Assembly: GCA_005893305.1 (NCBI GenBank) | Contig: VBOZ01000001.1 | Location: 6,584-70,583, forward strand | Direction: 5' to 3' | DNA: 64,000 nucleotides | DNA from: Candidatus Eisenbacteria bacterium | GTDB lineage: Bacteria; Eisenbacteria; RBG-16-71-46; SZUA-252 | Shown here: positions 40,516-52,437 of the stretch, in pieces | Numbering within the stretch: position 1 is the stretch's first letter | How the letters are laid out: each line of letters begins with the position of its first letter | Notes under the pieces: model-generated | Database searches by the model: none | What the model was told of the DNA's origin: nothing | The model's input: the letters and a program-made list of their open reading frames with translations, nothing else | Translations under genes and position numbers: made by a program

Positions 40516-41695
40516 CGCGGCATCCGCGATCGCGGCGGCCGGGATGGCCGCGGTGGCCGCGGCGTGGCTGCTTTCGGGGGCGCCTGCTCTAGCTGGGACG
40601 GCGGCTCCCGCCGATTCCGCGGCCCCGGCGCCCGGATTCCGTCCGGCGGATTGGGAGACCCTATACACCGGCCTTCCCGAGGCCACGCACTTAACCCCGC
40701 TCGTCCGCATTCGGTACAACCGCGTGGACGGCCCGGCCCTCCACCTGGGCGGCGCGGTCGTGAACGAGCGGGAGCTCCGCCCTCTCCTCTACGCGGCGGT
40801 CGGATACGCGTTCTCCCGCGAGGGATTCCTCTACGACGTAGGATTCGACGCTCCCCTCGGCGATCGAAGGCGCTTTCGCATCAATGGTTCGGCCTACCGG
40901 CGCACCGCGACCGAGGACGGATGGATCGTGGACGAGACCGAGAACACGTTCTTCGCGCTCTTCGCGCGGACCGATTACCGGGATCTCTACGAGGCGGAGG
41001 GAATCGACGGATCCGTGCGCTGGGAGCCGGGCCGGGACTTCGCCCTCGGCGTCGGCGCCGTCACGGAGGACGTGCGATCGCTCGCCAACGAGACGAAATT
41101 CTCGATCTTCGGGAAGGACGACGAATTTCGCCCCAATCCCCCCATCCAAGACGGGAAGGAAGGCGTCCTCTCGATCTTCGGGCGGATAGGCCCTTCGCCG
41201 CTCCCGTTCACCGGAGGAACCAACGGAGAGCTCACGTATGAACGCGCGGGGTCGCCCATCGACGGGGACTCGGAGTATGGGCGGCTTCGGGGCGCGGCCC
41301 ACACGCGCCTCCGGCTGAGCCCCCGCCAGGAAGCCCGCATCCGGGCGATCGGCGGCTCGACCATCGACGGCGATCTCCCCCCGCAGAAGCTATGGCACGT
41401 CGGCGGGATCGGGACGCTGCGCGGGCACGAATACAAACGATTCGGCGGCGACCAGCTCCTCCTCGCGAACGCGGAGTACTACCTCCTGGCGAGGAAGAAC
41501 GTCTGGACGTTCGCGTTTCTCGACTGGGGCGCCGCCTGGTCCGGCCGCGACAACCTCCCCCGCCAGCATTTCGCTCTCGACGGGGGACTCGGGATCCGGT
41601 TGGGCGAGGGACCGGTCGCCGTCACGGCCGCGCGGAATCTTCAGCGCTCGGACGCTCCCGTCCTGGTCGGCGTCCGCCTCGGCGGGAGCTTCTAG
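40484..41695 (+). CDS. Outer-membrane beta-barrel protein (BamA/TamA barrel-like, no POTRA)
   Basis: 403 residues. The start overlaps the regulator gene by 32 bp; a later in-frame ATG at 40544 is an alternative. A long signal peptide (to about APALAG) is followed by alternating beta strands. Near the C-terminus is the Omp85-type loop signature GGIGTLRGHEYKRFGGD, followed by LLLANAEYYL, and the chain ends with the terminal Phe of barrel proteins (VRLGGSF). POTRA domains are absent, so it resembles barrel-only surface-antigen proteins. The transported substrate or role is unknown. Confidence 0.72.
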   Translation: MGWRARPPALSAASAIAAAGMAAVAAAWLLSGAPALAGTAAPADSAAPAPGFRPADWETLYTGLPEATHLTPLVRIRYNRVDGPALHLGGAVVNERELRPLLYAAVGYAFSREGFLYDVGFDAPLGDRRRFRINGSAYRRTATEDGWIVDETENTFFALFARTDYRDLYEAEGIDGSVRWEPGRDFALGVGAVTEDVRSLANETKFSIFGKDDEFRPNPPIQDGKEGVLSIFGRIGPSPLPFTGGTNGELTYERAGSPIDGDSEYGRLRGAAHTRLRLSPRQEARIRAIGGSTIDGDLPPQKLWHVGGIGTLRGHEYKRFGGDQLLLANAEYYLLARKNVWTFAFLDWGAAWSGRDNLPRQHFALDGGLGIRLGEGPVAVTAARNLQRSDAPVLVGVRLGGSF

Positions 41696-41703
41696 GAGCG
41701 ACG

Positions 41704-42387
41704 ATGAGATCCCGGTACCGCTCGGCGGTTCTCCTTGCTGCGGCGGCGATCCTCGCGGCCATCGCACCCGATGCGGTCTTCGCCGACGACGACATGGATC
41801 TCCGGGTCGGGCCCATCGAGTCGATCTCGGGCGCGATCTGCGTGAGCTACGAGGTCGGCAGTCCGTTCACGCCGCGACTGGAGGAAACGCTTCTCCAGGG
41901 GATGCCGGCCACGGTGTCCTTCGAGGTCGGGCTTTGGAAGCGGCGCTCGTTCTGGTTCGACAAGCTCGTGCTCGCCTTGAGGAGCGAACACAAGATCGTC
42001 TACGACGATTGGGCCAAGTCGTTCCGGATCCGCTCGGGGCAGAGCCCGCCGCAGAATCGCACGGCGCACGGCCTCGATTCGCTCCGGAATTTGCTCTTTT
42101 CCGCGCGGCGAATTCCGATCGCCGCGGGGGCGATGCTCGACTCGACGGGGTCGTACTACGTTTCGGTTCGGGTGACGATCCGTCCCGTTGCGGTCGAGGA
42201 CCTGGGTGAGATCGAAAGCTGGCTGGCCGGCGAATCGCCTGGCCCCGATCGGGCCCAGGGAGGCATCCCGCGCTACCTGCTCGGCCTCGCGGTCAACCTC
42301 TCGGGCCTCGGGGATAGAACCGCCATCAGGAAGAGCGAGCGGTTCGCTCCGGCTCGTCTGGAGGGGGCAAGCGGCGCGTCACGGTAG
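41704..42387 (+). CDS. DUF4390 secreted protein
   Basis: 227 residues from ATG 41704, eight bases after the barrel gene stop. A signal peptide (to about VFADDDM) is followed by a domain resembling DUF4390: SYEVGSPFTPRLEETLLQG, VSFEVGLWKRRSFWFDKLV and YDDWAKSFRIR. Such proteins are small periplasmic beta-rich proteins often found next to NtrY-like kinases. Coupling to the upstream barrel protein and the NtrY/NtrX-like pair suggests one envelope-related operon. Confidence 0.7.
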   Translation: MRSRYRSAVLLAAAAILAAIAPDAVFADDDMDLRVGPIESISGAICVSYEVGSPFTPRLEETLLQGMPATVSFEVGLWKRRSFWFDKLVLALRSEHKIVYDDWAKSFRIRSGQSPPQNRTAHGLDSLRNLLFSARRIPIAAGAMLDSTGSYYVSVRVTIRPVAVEDLGEIESWLAGESPGPDRAQGGIPRYLLGLAVNLSGLGDRTAIRKSERFAPARLEGASGASR

Positions 42388-42439
42388 CCGGCCAGACGGG
42401 TAGCCGGCGACACGGGATCGCCGCTGCGGCTGCGCGCCG

Positions 42440-43825
42440 TTACGGCGCGTCCGAGCTGCCCCCGGCCGGCGGCGCGGCCGTCGGAGCCGCGGGAGCGGCG
42501 GGAGCGGCGGGACCACTCGACGAAGGCCACCACTGCGAGCCCACGGCACCCGCCCCGCGCGGTCCGATGCCGAAGCGGGTCAGGAGCATCGCTCCGAATC
42601 CCGAGGTCGTCACGATCGCGGCGAGCGCCCCGGCCGCGATGCCCAACGCGATCGAGAACGGGTGGAAGAACAGGAGCCCGATCAGCTGCAACAGCTCGCC
42701 GGCCAGGCGGAGCACGAAGAGGAGCACGAGGCCGACCAGGACCGCCACGATCGGCTTGCCCGCGCGCGCCGCGTTCTTGGCCAGGATGCGACGACCCAGG
42801 TACATCGCGCCGTTCAGGAATCCCACGAACACCGCGACCAGCGCGCCCACGCAGATGCCGACGATCCCGATCACCAGCGCGACCGCGAGCAGGATCGCCA
42901 GGGGAATGCCGATGATCGTGATCGCGAGGATGGCGATCGCGATGACGCCGACGAGGACCAGAAGGACGATCCCGGCGGGAATCGCGACGACCATCGCCGC
43001 CCAGCCGAGGAGTCCCCATAGGAACGACTTCCCGAACCGCTGGCTCATCACGTCGACCGCATGGGTCATGCGGTTGCCTATGAAGAGGAGCGCGAGCCAC
43101 GCGAAGAATCCCGTGAGCAGGAGCTTGACGATGCTCGTCACGATTCCCAAGATGCCGGTCCCGACCGCTCCGAATAGTCCGAGCATCGGCCAGGGGCAGG
43201 AGCCCATGTGGAAGCCCCCGAGGGAGACGTTGCTGCCGGCCACGGTGCCCGAGTCGCTCGTCGTGACGCCGCCCCCCATCGAGACGGCGTCCCCTTCCAC
43301 GATGCCCTTGCCCTTGATGTGAACGGTGCCGCCGATCGCGGTGACGTCCCCTTTCACGCGGCCAAGGACCGTCACCGATCCGCCGATCGCCACGACGTTG
43401 CCGTCGATCACCTTGTCCTCGGGGATCGTGATGTCCTCCCCGAATCGGACGACGTCGTTGTCGCTGTTGTCGAACTTGATGTGCTCCGGAACGTCCGGTT
43501 TATCCGGTTGATCGGGCGGCTCGGGAGGTACCGGGACCCGCGAGGCGCGCGCTTCCGCGCGGGCGCGTCGCGCCTCTTCCTTGGCCCGCTCGAGCGCGTA
43601 TCGCGCGGCCTCGACCTTGGAGGTGCCTCCCTCTTCCCGAACCCGCACCCTGAATCCGCCGTCGGTCGCCGTGGAATCCGACGCCGCGGTCTTCGCGGTG
43701 GGCGTGGCTCCCGATGCCGGACTCCAATAAAGAGCCAGGGCGAACCAGAAGGCGACGAACGTCAATGGAATCCAGATCCGTACCGCCACGGTCAGCGCCC
43801 GTGTCCTAGAGCGAGAGGCATGCAT
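42440..43825 (-). CDS. Bactofilin-like domain fused to polytopic membrane domain
   Basis: 461 residues from ATG 43825, seven bases after GGAGGT. One transmembrane helix (about 15-35) is followed by an Arg/Ala/Glu-rich coiled segment (65-95) and a Pro/Asp linker. A short right-handed beta-helix-like repeat (about 110-190) follows, with VIDGNVVAIGGSVTVLGRV and GDVTAIGGTVHIKGKG, typical of bactofilin-type polymer-forming proteins. Five or six transmembrane segments (about 205-430) and an Ala/Pro-rich tail complete it. It overlaps the anti-sigma gene by 20 bp and is probably a target or effector of the sigma/anti-sigma pair in envelope stress. Confidence 0.75.
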   Translation of the reverse strand: MHASRSRTRALTVAVRIWIPLTFVAFWFALALYWSPASGATPTAKTAASDSTATDGGFRVRVREEGGTSKVEAARYALERAKEEARRARAEARASRVPVPPEPPDQPDKPDVPEHIKFDNSDNDVVRFGEDITIPEDKVIDGNVVAIGGSVTVLGRVKGDVTAIGGTVHIKGKGIVEGDAVSMGGGVTTSDSGTVAGSNVSLGGFHMGSCPWPMLGLFGAVGTGILGIVTSIVKLLLTGFFAWLALLFIGNRMTHAVDVMSQRFGKSFLWGLLGWAAMVVAIPAGIVLLVLVGVIAIAILAITIIGIPLAILLAVALVIGIVGICVGALVAVFVGFLNGAMYLGRRILAKNAARAGKPIVAVLVGLVLLFVLRLAGELLQLIGLLFFHPFSIALGIAAGALAAIVTTSGFGAMLLTRFGIGPRGAGAVGSQWWPSSSGPAAPAAPAAPTAAPPAGGSSDAP

Positions 43826-44440
43826 GGCCGATACCTCCTTCACGGGTGCGGGACGGGCGGAGGGCCAGGAAGAGCGCGACCCCCAGCGAAATCGTGACAG
43901 CGACCATGAATTGCGCTTCCGGCGTGCGAAGCGCGAGCAGCGCCACCCGGGGAAGCGTCTCCAGCGCGGAGACCGCGACCCACAGCTTCCGCGCGAGCGG
44001 CTCGTAGAACGCCGCGTCGCCCGCAAGGCGCTTCGCCACCGAAATGACTCCATCCAGAGCGGTCCGAAGCCCCACAACCGGCCAGGTCGCCGGATCGGGA
44101 AGCCCCCACTGGCGCGCGAGCGCGGGCAGATGGGCGATGAGGCCGACCGTGGCGGCGAACGAGAGGGCTGCCGCCGCGGCGAATCCGCGCGACCAGAATC
44201 GGCGCGCCCGCGCCCTTCCAGTGATCGAGTCGAGAACGCGCTTCTCGATCCACGCGGGCGCCGCGATTTCGGGCAGCTCGGCGAGACGAGACGAGATTTC
44301 GCGATAGGCCTCGAGACGCGCGCCGCACCGGGCACACGATTCGACGTGGGACTCGAGCGCGCGCGCGATCGCCGGATGGAGCGCGCCGTCCAGATAGGCG
44401 CAGAGCTCCAGCTCGCAGGTCCCGCACGTCAGGTTCGTCT

Positions 44441-44444
<4 letters not shown>
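43806..44444 (-). CDS. Anti-sigma factor with zinc-binding N-terminus
   Basis: 212 residues from GTG 44444, which overlaps the sigma factor stop (GTGA). The N-terminus carries a zinc anti-sigma motif with preceding CGTCELELCAYLDG and the HxxxCxxC core HVESCARC. One transmembrane helix follows (about 95-115, FAAAAALSFAATVGLIAHL) and a second hydrophobic segment lies near the C-terminus (about 180-200). Such proteins hold the ECF sigma factor at the membrane until an envelope signal releases it. Confidence 0.88.
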
Positions 44445-46886
<2,442 letters not shown>

Positions 46887-46912
46887 AAAACAGTCGCCGG
46901 TCCGCGCCCCCG

Positions 46913-49192
46913 CTAGTCGACCAGCTTCATCCGGCGCAGAAGATCGGTAAACCGCGGATCGGTCCGTAGCGGATCGAGGCGGGGAGCCACCTTGATCCAC
47001 GCCATCCCCCGGTCCCGCTCGCGGAACGCGTCCTCGAGAAGCTCAAACGCCCGCTCGTGCTCTCCGAGCCCGACGTGGACGGCCGCGAGCGAGTACGACG
47101 ATACGAAGCGCTGGCCCTGCTGGTCGGTGAGCTCCCGGAGCAGACGCCGCGCCTCGTCCCGGTTCCCGGAGACCGCGAAGGCGTGGGCAAGCAGACCCTT
47201 CGCCGACACGTCCTGCGGCGAGTGCACCATCGCCTTCTGGTACGCCTCGATCGCCTCCGCGTACATCCCCTTCTCCTCGTATGCGCCGCCCAGATTCCGA
47301 AGCGCGGGCGGGAAGTTCGGATCGAACTCGAGGGTCCCCCGCTGCTGCGCGATCGTGTCGTCGTAACGGCGGGCGTAGAAGAGGCAGGTGCCGATGCTCA
47401 TGTTGATCGTCAGCGACAGGGGCTCGAGCGCATGGGCGCGCTGGATGGCCGCCAGCGCCTCCTCCGGCCGGCCCATCGCGGAGAGAAGGTCGCTATACCA
47501 GTGGTACGTGTCCGGATAATTCGGATCGAGAGCGAGCGCTTGGCGGTACTCCGACTCCGCCCCCTTCCAGTCCCAATCGTGCGTGAATCGGACGCCGCCC
47601 AGCGCCGTGTGCGCCTCCGGCAGCGACGCGTCCAGCTCGAGAGCCCGGTTCGCCGCCGCGGCGGCTTTCGCGAAGGCCTCCGAGGGAGGAAGGAAGTTGT
47701 AGGTGCCGAGCGTGTCGTACGCGCGCGAGAGGCCGGCGTACGCCTGGGCGTACAGCGGGTCCTTGGCGATCGCCTGCTGGAAGTATTCGATCCCCTTTCG
47801 AATCTCGGCGTCCGTACGCCGATTCCAGTGGTGGCGGCCGCGCAGGTAGGCCTCGTAGGCCTCGGGGTCGACGCGGCGGAGCGGCGCCATGCGGGCGCGC
47901 TCCTCCTGGCTCACCTGGACCTTGATCTCGTCCGCGATCGCCCGCGCGACCTCCCCCTGCAGCGCCATAACGTCGCTCATGTCGCGCTCGTAGCTCCGCG
48001 CCCAGAGGTGGCGATCGCTCGACGCCTCGATCAGCTGCGCCGTGATCCGCACGCGGTTTCCGAACCGGGCGACGGTCCCCTCCACGACGGCGTCCACGCG
48101 GAGCTCGCGCGCGATCTGGGGGAGCGGCTTCCGCGCGCCCTTGTACTGCATCGCCGAGGTCCGCGACACGACGCGCAGCGCTTGGATCTGCGCCAGGGTG
48201 GTGATGAGCGCCTCGGTCATCCCGTCGGCGAAGAACTCCTGGTCGGGATCGCGAGACAGGTTCTCGAGCGGCAGCACGGCGATCGACTCGACACCGCGAG
48301 GCGCGAACACCGCGGTCTCGACCTCAACCGAGCGGGAGGGAGGGGCCCCTTGGCCCTTCGCCCCCGTCTGGATCGCCCGCAGCGCGGCCTCCACCCGGGC
48401 GGCCGATCCGGGACGCCGCGTGGGGTCCTTCTCGAGCAGGGAGACCAGAAGGGCATCGAACGTCGGGGAGACCCGGACGCCGAGCGTGCCGGAGCGCGGC
48501 GCCGGCAGGTGAAGGATCTCGTTCACGAGCGCCGTATTGAGCGTGGCGCCGAACGGGAGCTTTCCGGTCGCCATTTCGTAGAGCAGAACGCCGAGCGAGT
48601 AGAGATCGCTCCGCTCGTCGCTCTCCTTTCCGAGGAGCTGCTCCGGGGACATGTAGGCGAGCGTGCCGACGACCTGTCCGAGATCGGTCAGGCTCCGCGT
48701 CTCGGGCGATGAGTCGCCGCCCGTGCAGAGGAGCGCGAGCCCGAAGTCGAGAAGCTTGACCTGCCCTTTCGGCGTGACGATGACGTTTCCCGGCTTCAGG
48801 TCGCGGTGGATGATCCCCTGCTCGTGCGCGGCGGCCAGCGCGGCGGCGATCTGCGCGCCGATCTCCGCGACCTCAATCTCCGGGATGGGGCCCGCCCGGA
48901 GGCGGTCTTGGAGCTTCTCACCTTCGACGAATTCCATTGCCATGAAGTCGATTCCGTCGTCGGAATCGAAGTCGAACACAGTGCTGATCGAGGGGTGGCT
49001 CAGCAGGGAAAGGGCGCGCGCCTCCCGGCGGAACCGCTTTCGGGCCGATTCGTCCATCCGGGCGCTCGAGCGGAGAATCTTGACCGCCACGTCGCGACCC
49101 AGATGCTCGTCGCGCGCGCGGTAGACGACGCCGATGCCGCCCCGGCCGACCTCCTCGAGGAGGCGATAGCGTGAAATCCGCTCCCGCATCAC
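46913..49192 (-). CDS. Ser/Thr protein kinase with TolB-like and TPR domains
   Basis: 759 residues from GTG 49192 or ATG 49189. The N-terminal kinase (about 8-265) is complete: glycine loop VGRGGIGVVYRARD, Lys in DVAVKIL, catalytic loop HRDLKPGNVIV and metal loop LLDFGLAL. No transmembrane helix is visible. Residues about 290-425 form a TolB/FlgO-like domain (VLPLENLSRDPDQEFFADGM, VVSRTSAMQYKGARK), and the rest to the end is a TPR array. This three-part layout is common in soluble kinases of several environmental phyla. It converges on the FtsB-like gene; targets are unknown. Confidence 0.9.
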   Translation of the reverse strand: MMRERISRYRLLEEVGRGGIGVVYRARDEHLGRDVAVKILRSSARMDESARKRFRREARALSLLSHPSISTVFDFDSDDGIDFMAMEFVEGEKLQDRLRAGPIPEIEVAEIGAQIAAALAAAHEQGIIHRDLKPGNVIVTPKGQVKLLDFGLALLCTGGDSSPETRSLTDLGQVVGTLAYMSPEQLLGKESDERSDLYSLGVLLYEMATGKLPFGATLNTALVNEILHLPAPRSGTLGVRVSPTFDALLVSLLEKDPTRRPGSAARVEAALRAIQTGAKGQGAPPSRSVEVETAVFAPRGVESIAVLPLENLSRDPDQEFFADGMTEALITTLAQIQALRVVSRTSAMQYKGARKPLPQIARELRVDAVVEGTVARFGNRVRITAQLIEASSDRHLWARSYERDMSDVMALQGEVARAIADEIKVQVSQEERARMAPLRRVDPEAYEAYLRGRHHWNRRTDAEIRKGIEYFQQAIAKDPLYAQAYAGLSRAYDTLGTYNFLPPSEAFAKAAAAANRALELDASLPEAHTALGGVRFTHDWDWKGAESEYRQALALDPNYPDTYHWYSDLLSAMGRPEEALAAIQRAHALEPLSLTINMSIGTCLFYARRYDDTIAQQRGTLEFDPNFPPALRNLGGAYEEKGMYAEAIEAYQKAMVHSPQDVSAKGLLAHAFAVSGNRDEARRLLRELTDQQGQRFVSSYSLAAVHVGLGEHERAFELLEDAFRERDRGMAWIKVAPRLDPLRTDPRFTDLLRRMKLVD

Positions 49193-49271
49193 GACGTGGC
49201 TCCCCCGCGCGCGAGGCGTCCTGTTAGCTCCATTCGGCTCATCCTCTTATGATGCGCGGCGAGGGATCTTG

Positions 49272-49310
49272 GCGGCCTGCATTTTCGGGCGCGGCCGGAC
49301 CGCAGGCCGC
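49272..49310. repeat. 9-bp inverted repeat in divergent intergenic region
   Basis: GCGGCCTGC (49272-49280) pairs with GCAGGCCGC (49302-49310) around a GC-rich 21-nt loop, between the kinase gene and the tRNA. It may end antisense transcripts or be a regulatory hairpin. Confidence 0.4.
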
Positions 49311-49323
49311 TACCAGAAAGCCC

Positions 49324-49352
49324 TTTACAGATCGGGAGTCTTCGCAGAATAT
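49324..49352 (+). promoter_or_regulatory. Likely tRNA promoter
   Basis: TTTACA and GAATAT are separated by 17 bp and end five bases before the tRNA, so transcription would begin at or next to the first tRNA base. The -10 match is modest. Confidence 0.4.
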
Positions 49353-49357
49353 CACGG

Positions 49358-49434
<77 letters not shown>

Positions 49435-49443
49435 ATGAAAGCC

Positions 49444-49476
49444 AAGGGGTCAGGGAGTGTTCCCTGACCCCTTTTT
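49444..49476 (+). terminator. Rho-independent terminator of tRNA-fMet
   Basis: The arms 49444-49456 and 49461-49473 form a perfect 13-bp stem (core GGGGTCAGGGA) with loop GTGT, followed by a T-run (49472-49476). It lies ten bases after the tRNA. Confidence 0.9.
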
Positions 49477-49530
49477 CGCGACCCTGCGTCGGACCGGGCG
49501 CACCGCAGCCGTGGCTGCGTCGCGTGCTTC

Positions 49531-52182
49531 CTATCGAAGCGCGCCGCTTCCCTCGCCTGAGCCGGCCAGCTGGTTCAGATAGCGCCGGACCAGCTCCCCT
49601 TCGCGCTCCCGCAGGCCGATGCAGTCGTTTCCGGCTTCGAGCACGCGGGCAAGCTCCGCCTCGGCGCCCGGCGGGCTGTGCTCCGGCATCGAGAAGAACG
49701 CGTTGGTCTTCTGGAGCTGCTCCTCGTCACAGCCCACGCCGGAATACGGGATGTAGACCGCATAGGCCGGTGGCATCTTCTTCGCGTAGGCGTCGTAATT
49801 CTTCGTCACCCACGCGTAGACCTGCTTCCGGAATTCGAGCGTCCCGGCCATCGTCTGCGGAATCGTGAAGAGCTCCTGGGGCCGCAGCGGTCCGTCGAGC
49901 ACGTAGGCGAGCGCCGCCTCGCGGAGCTTTGTCTCGCGGAAGTTTCCCAGAGCCGAAAGGAGCGGCATGCGATCGGTCGGCGCCGTGGCCGCCTCGAAGC
50001 GCTTCTTGTATTCCTCGAAGAGCGCCGCGTCGCCTCGGACCGCGGACAGAACGAGCACCTGGCTCACAAGCGAGGGATCGATCGACCCGCGGTCGGCGAG
50101 GAACGACTTGGCGAGCTGCTCCGCGTGGGTGAGCGCCTCCTGGTCCCGCCCCTCGTCCGCAAGCCAGCCCAGGAGCTGGGGCCGGAAAATCGAGACCCCA
50201 TCCTCCTCGCCGGGCGCCCGGTCGAGGCCAAAGCGCTTCTTGGAAGGGCCCAGGAGGCGTCGGACGTAGACCGCGAACGGCGTCTCGAGATCCTCGGTGA
50301 CGAAGAACTCCTTGGCGCTCTGCAGGGATTCCAGTAGCACGCCCGCCACTTCCGGACGCGGCTCGTCCGCGAAGCCGGCGATGAGCTTCAGATACTGGTC
50401 GCCGTGGATGTCGCCCGCCGCGAGGAGCGCGTCGAGATTCTGGAGAAAGCCGATCCGCTGGTCTGCGGAGAGCACCTTGGGCGCTGCCTCGGCGAGCTTG
50501 GTGAGCGTCGCGGGGTCCACGCTCCAGCGGTAGTAGCCGCTCGCGCCGTTCGGGTGAACCCATGCGGGCGGCTTGCCCGCCAGCCCCGGGAGCGTCACCG
50601 TGGCCGTCGACTCGCTCAAGAGCAGCTGATGGCTCATCACCTTCGTCCCGTCGGAGTACTTGAGCGTTACCGGGACCTGCCAGAGAAGCCGCATGGGCGG
50701 CGTTACGCCGTAATGGAGGTACCGCTTCTGCGTGAGCCACACGCGGCCGTCCTTCAGGACGTCGGCGTGCACGAGCGGAACGCCGGGCTGATCCAGGAAC
50801 GTGGACATCGGAGCGCGAAGGTCGCGGCCCGCCGCCTTGGAGAGCGCGCTCCAGAGATCGTCGGCCGTGGCGTTCCCCCACTCGTGCTGCTTGAGATAGG
50901 CAAGCACACCTTGGCGGAACGTCTCCGGCCCGATCCACTGCTCGAACATCGCGAGGGTCGCGTGCCCTTTGCTGTAGGCGAGCGGGTCCGCGGATTCGAG
51001 CAGGTTCGACATACTTTCAATCGGCTGGCGGATGACGCGCGTGGAGAGCTGCGCGTCCATTTTCATCGCCCGCTGCACCCCATCGAGCGCGTCCGCCTGC
51101 AGTTGGAGGTTGGGGTACACCTCCCCGGCTATCTTGAATCCGATCCAATCTGCGAACGATTCGTTGAGCCAGAGATCGTCCCACCACTTCATCGTCACGA
51201 GATCCCCGAACCACATATGGGCGATCTCGTGGGCGGTGAAATGGGCGAAGGTCCGCCGCTGCGACGTGCTCATCGTCTTGGGGTCGAAGAGGAGGTACCG
51301 GTCGCCGTACGTGATCGCGCCTGGGTTCTCCATCGCGCCGGGCGAGAACTCGGGCACGGCGATCAAGTCGAGCTTCTCGTAGGGATAGCGTCTCCCGAAG
51401 TACTTCTCGAGCGCCGCCATGATCGGCGGCGTCATCGTGACGGCGACCTGGGCGAGTGCCTTGCTTCCCTGCGGCACGACGACGCGGCCCGGGATCGACA
51501 TGCCGGGGATCGGCACGAATTCCAGCGGTCCGGTGGCGATCGCGAGGAGGTAGGAGGGGAGCGGCTTGGTGCGGCGGAAGACGACGGTCTTCATGCCGTC
51601 CTTCACGGTCTGGCGCTCGACCGGGGTATTGGAGACGGCCTCGTGGGCTTGCGGAACGACCACGGTGATCTGGTACGGAAACTTGAACGCCGGCTCGTCC
51701 CAGCAGGGGAAGGCCAAACGCGCGTCCACCGCCTCGAACTGCGTGAAGGTGTAGGCGTGCCCCCCCGTTACAAGCCGGTAGAGGCTGGTCGCGCGCTGGT
51801 CGAACTCGTTCGAGAACGAGACGTCGAGCGCGTAGGGGCCGGGCGCGATCTCCGCCGCCGCCGTGGCGGTCACGAGGCCCTCCACGCCCTCCTGGGGCGT
51901 GAGCTCGCGGGAACCGCCCTTTCCAACGAGGACGACCCTGCCAAGCTTCATCTCCTGGGCGTGAAACAAGATCGACTTTGTCGGGTTCAGAATCTTGAGC
52001 TCCACGCGGACCGAGCCCGAGTAGTCCATCTTGTCCGCATCGAGGTTTAGCCGGATCGCCTCGAACGTGGGGATGATGTCGGTGGGCAGGCGCCCCACCG
52101 CGGCGCAGACAGGATCGGGCGCGGGCCCTACAAGGAGACCTGCCGTCGCCAGCGTGGCCAGAAGGAAGTGTCTGAGCGTCAT
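49531..52182 (-). CDS. M1-family aminopeptidase, secreted
   Basis: 883 residues from ATG 52182, which has AGGAGA upstream. A signal peptide (LLATLATAGLLVGPAPDPVCA) is followed by the M1 peptidase fold. The exopeptidase motif GAMENPG lies at about 282, the zinc motif HEIAHMWFGD at about 318 and the third ligand Glu in LNESFADW about 19 residues later. An ERAP1-like helical C-terminal domain (about 545-860) completes it. The enzyme would release N-terminal amino acids from peptides in the periplasm or outside. An upstream in-frame extension to 52365 is rejected because it hides the signal peptide. Confidence 0.95.
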   Translation of the reverse strand: MTLRHFLLATLATAGLLVGPAPDPVCAAVGRLPTDIIPTFEAIRLNLDADKMDYSGSVRVELKILNPTKSILFHAQEMKLGRVVLVGKGGSRELTPQEGVEGLVTATAAAEIAPGPYALDVSFSNEFDQRATSLYRLVTGGHAYTFTQFEAVDARLAFPCWDEPAFKFPYQITVVVPQAHEAVSNTPVERQTVKDGMKTVVFRRTKPLPSYLLAIATGPLEFVPIPGMSIPGRVVVPQGSKALAQVAVTMTPPIMAALEKYFGRRYPYEKLDLIAVPEFSPGAMENPGAITYGDRYLLFDPKTMSTSQRRTFAHFTAHEIAHMWFGDLVTMKWWDDLWLNESFADWIGFKIAGEVYPNLQLQADALDGVQRAMKMDAQLSTRVIRQPIESMSNLLESADPLAYSKGHATLAMFEQWIGPETFRQGVLAYLKQHEWGNATADDLWSALSKAAGRDLRAPMSTFLDQPGVPLVHADVLKDGRVWLTQKRYLHYGVTPPMRLLWQVPVTLKYSDGTKVMSHQLLLSESTATVTLPGLAGKPPAWVHPNGASGYYRWSVDPATLTKLAEAAPKVLSADQRIGFLQNLDALLAAGDIHGDQYLKLIAGFADEPRPEVAGVLLESLQSAKEFFVTEDLETPFAVYVRRLLGPSKKRFGLDRAPGEEDGVSIFRPQLLGWLADEGRDQEALTHAEQLAKSFLADRGSIDPSLVSQVLVLSAVRGDAALFEEYKKRFEAATAPTDRMPLLSALGNFRETKLREAALAYVLDGPLRPQELFTIPQTMAGTLEFRKQVYAWVTKNYDAYAKKMPPAYAVYIPYSGVGCDEEQLQKTNAFFSMPEHSPPGAEAELARVLEAGNDCIGLREREGELVRRYLNQLAGSGEGSGALR

Positions 52183-52239
52183 GGATTCTCCTGGTGCCTC
52201 GTGGGTCAGCGAACGCCCAGGGGGCGGGATAAAAAATCG

Positions 52240-52258
52240 GATATCTGAGTTAGATATC
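52240..52258. promoter_or_regulatory. 7-bp inverted repeat in M1/lipoprotein intergenic region
   Basis: GATATCT-GAGTT-AGATATC is a perfect inverted repeat about 58 bp upstream of the aminopeptidase ATG, in an AT-rich patch. This is consistent with an operator; the regulator is unknown. Confidence 0.35.
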
Positions 52259-52318
52259 TTATGAATTGCCCTAGTTGGAGTTTTTCCGGCAGAATTCCGT
52301 CCACGGGGGACGGTCGGC

Positions 52319-52340
52319 AAGAGTGTGCCATAACACTCTT
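52319..52340. promoter_or_regulatory. 8-bp inverted repeat upstream of lipoprotein gene
   Basis: AAGAGTGT-GCCATA-ACACTCTT is a perfect inverted repeat about 98 bp before the lipoprotein start. The word TGAGTTAG occurs both within the repeat at 52240-52258 and next to this one (from 52340), which hints at one regulatory region. Confidence 0.35.
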
Positions 52341-52437
52341 GAGTTAGCACGTCCGAGCCCGGCAAGAGCTGAATCCCCCGCAGACCTGCCGCAACCAGAC
52401 GTGGCCGAGAACGACATCGAGAAGGAGGACAAAGGCC

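Noticed and set aside
52316-52330. Sigma-54-like TGGCAC...TTGC on the minus strand before the M1 gene
   Set aside because: The spacer is four instead of five bases, and the element is part of the inverted repeat.
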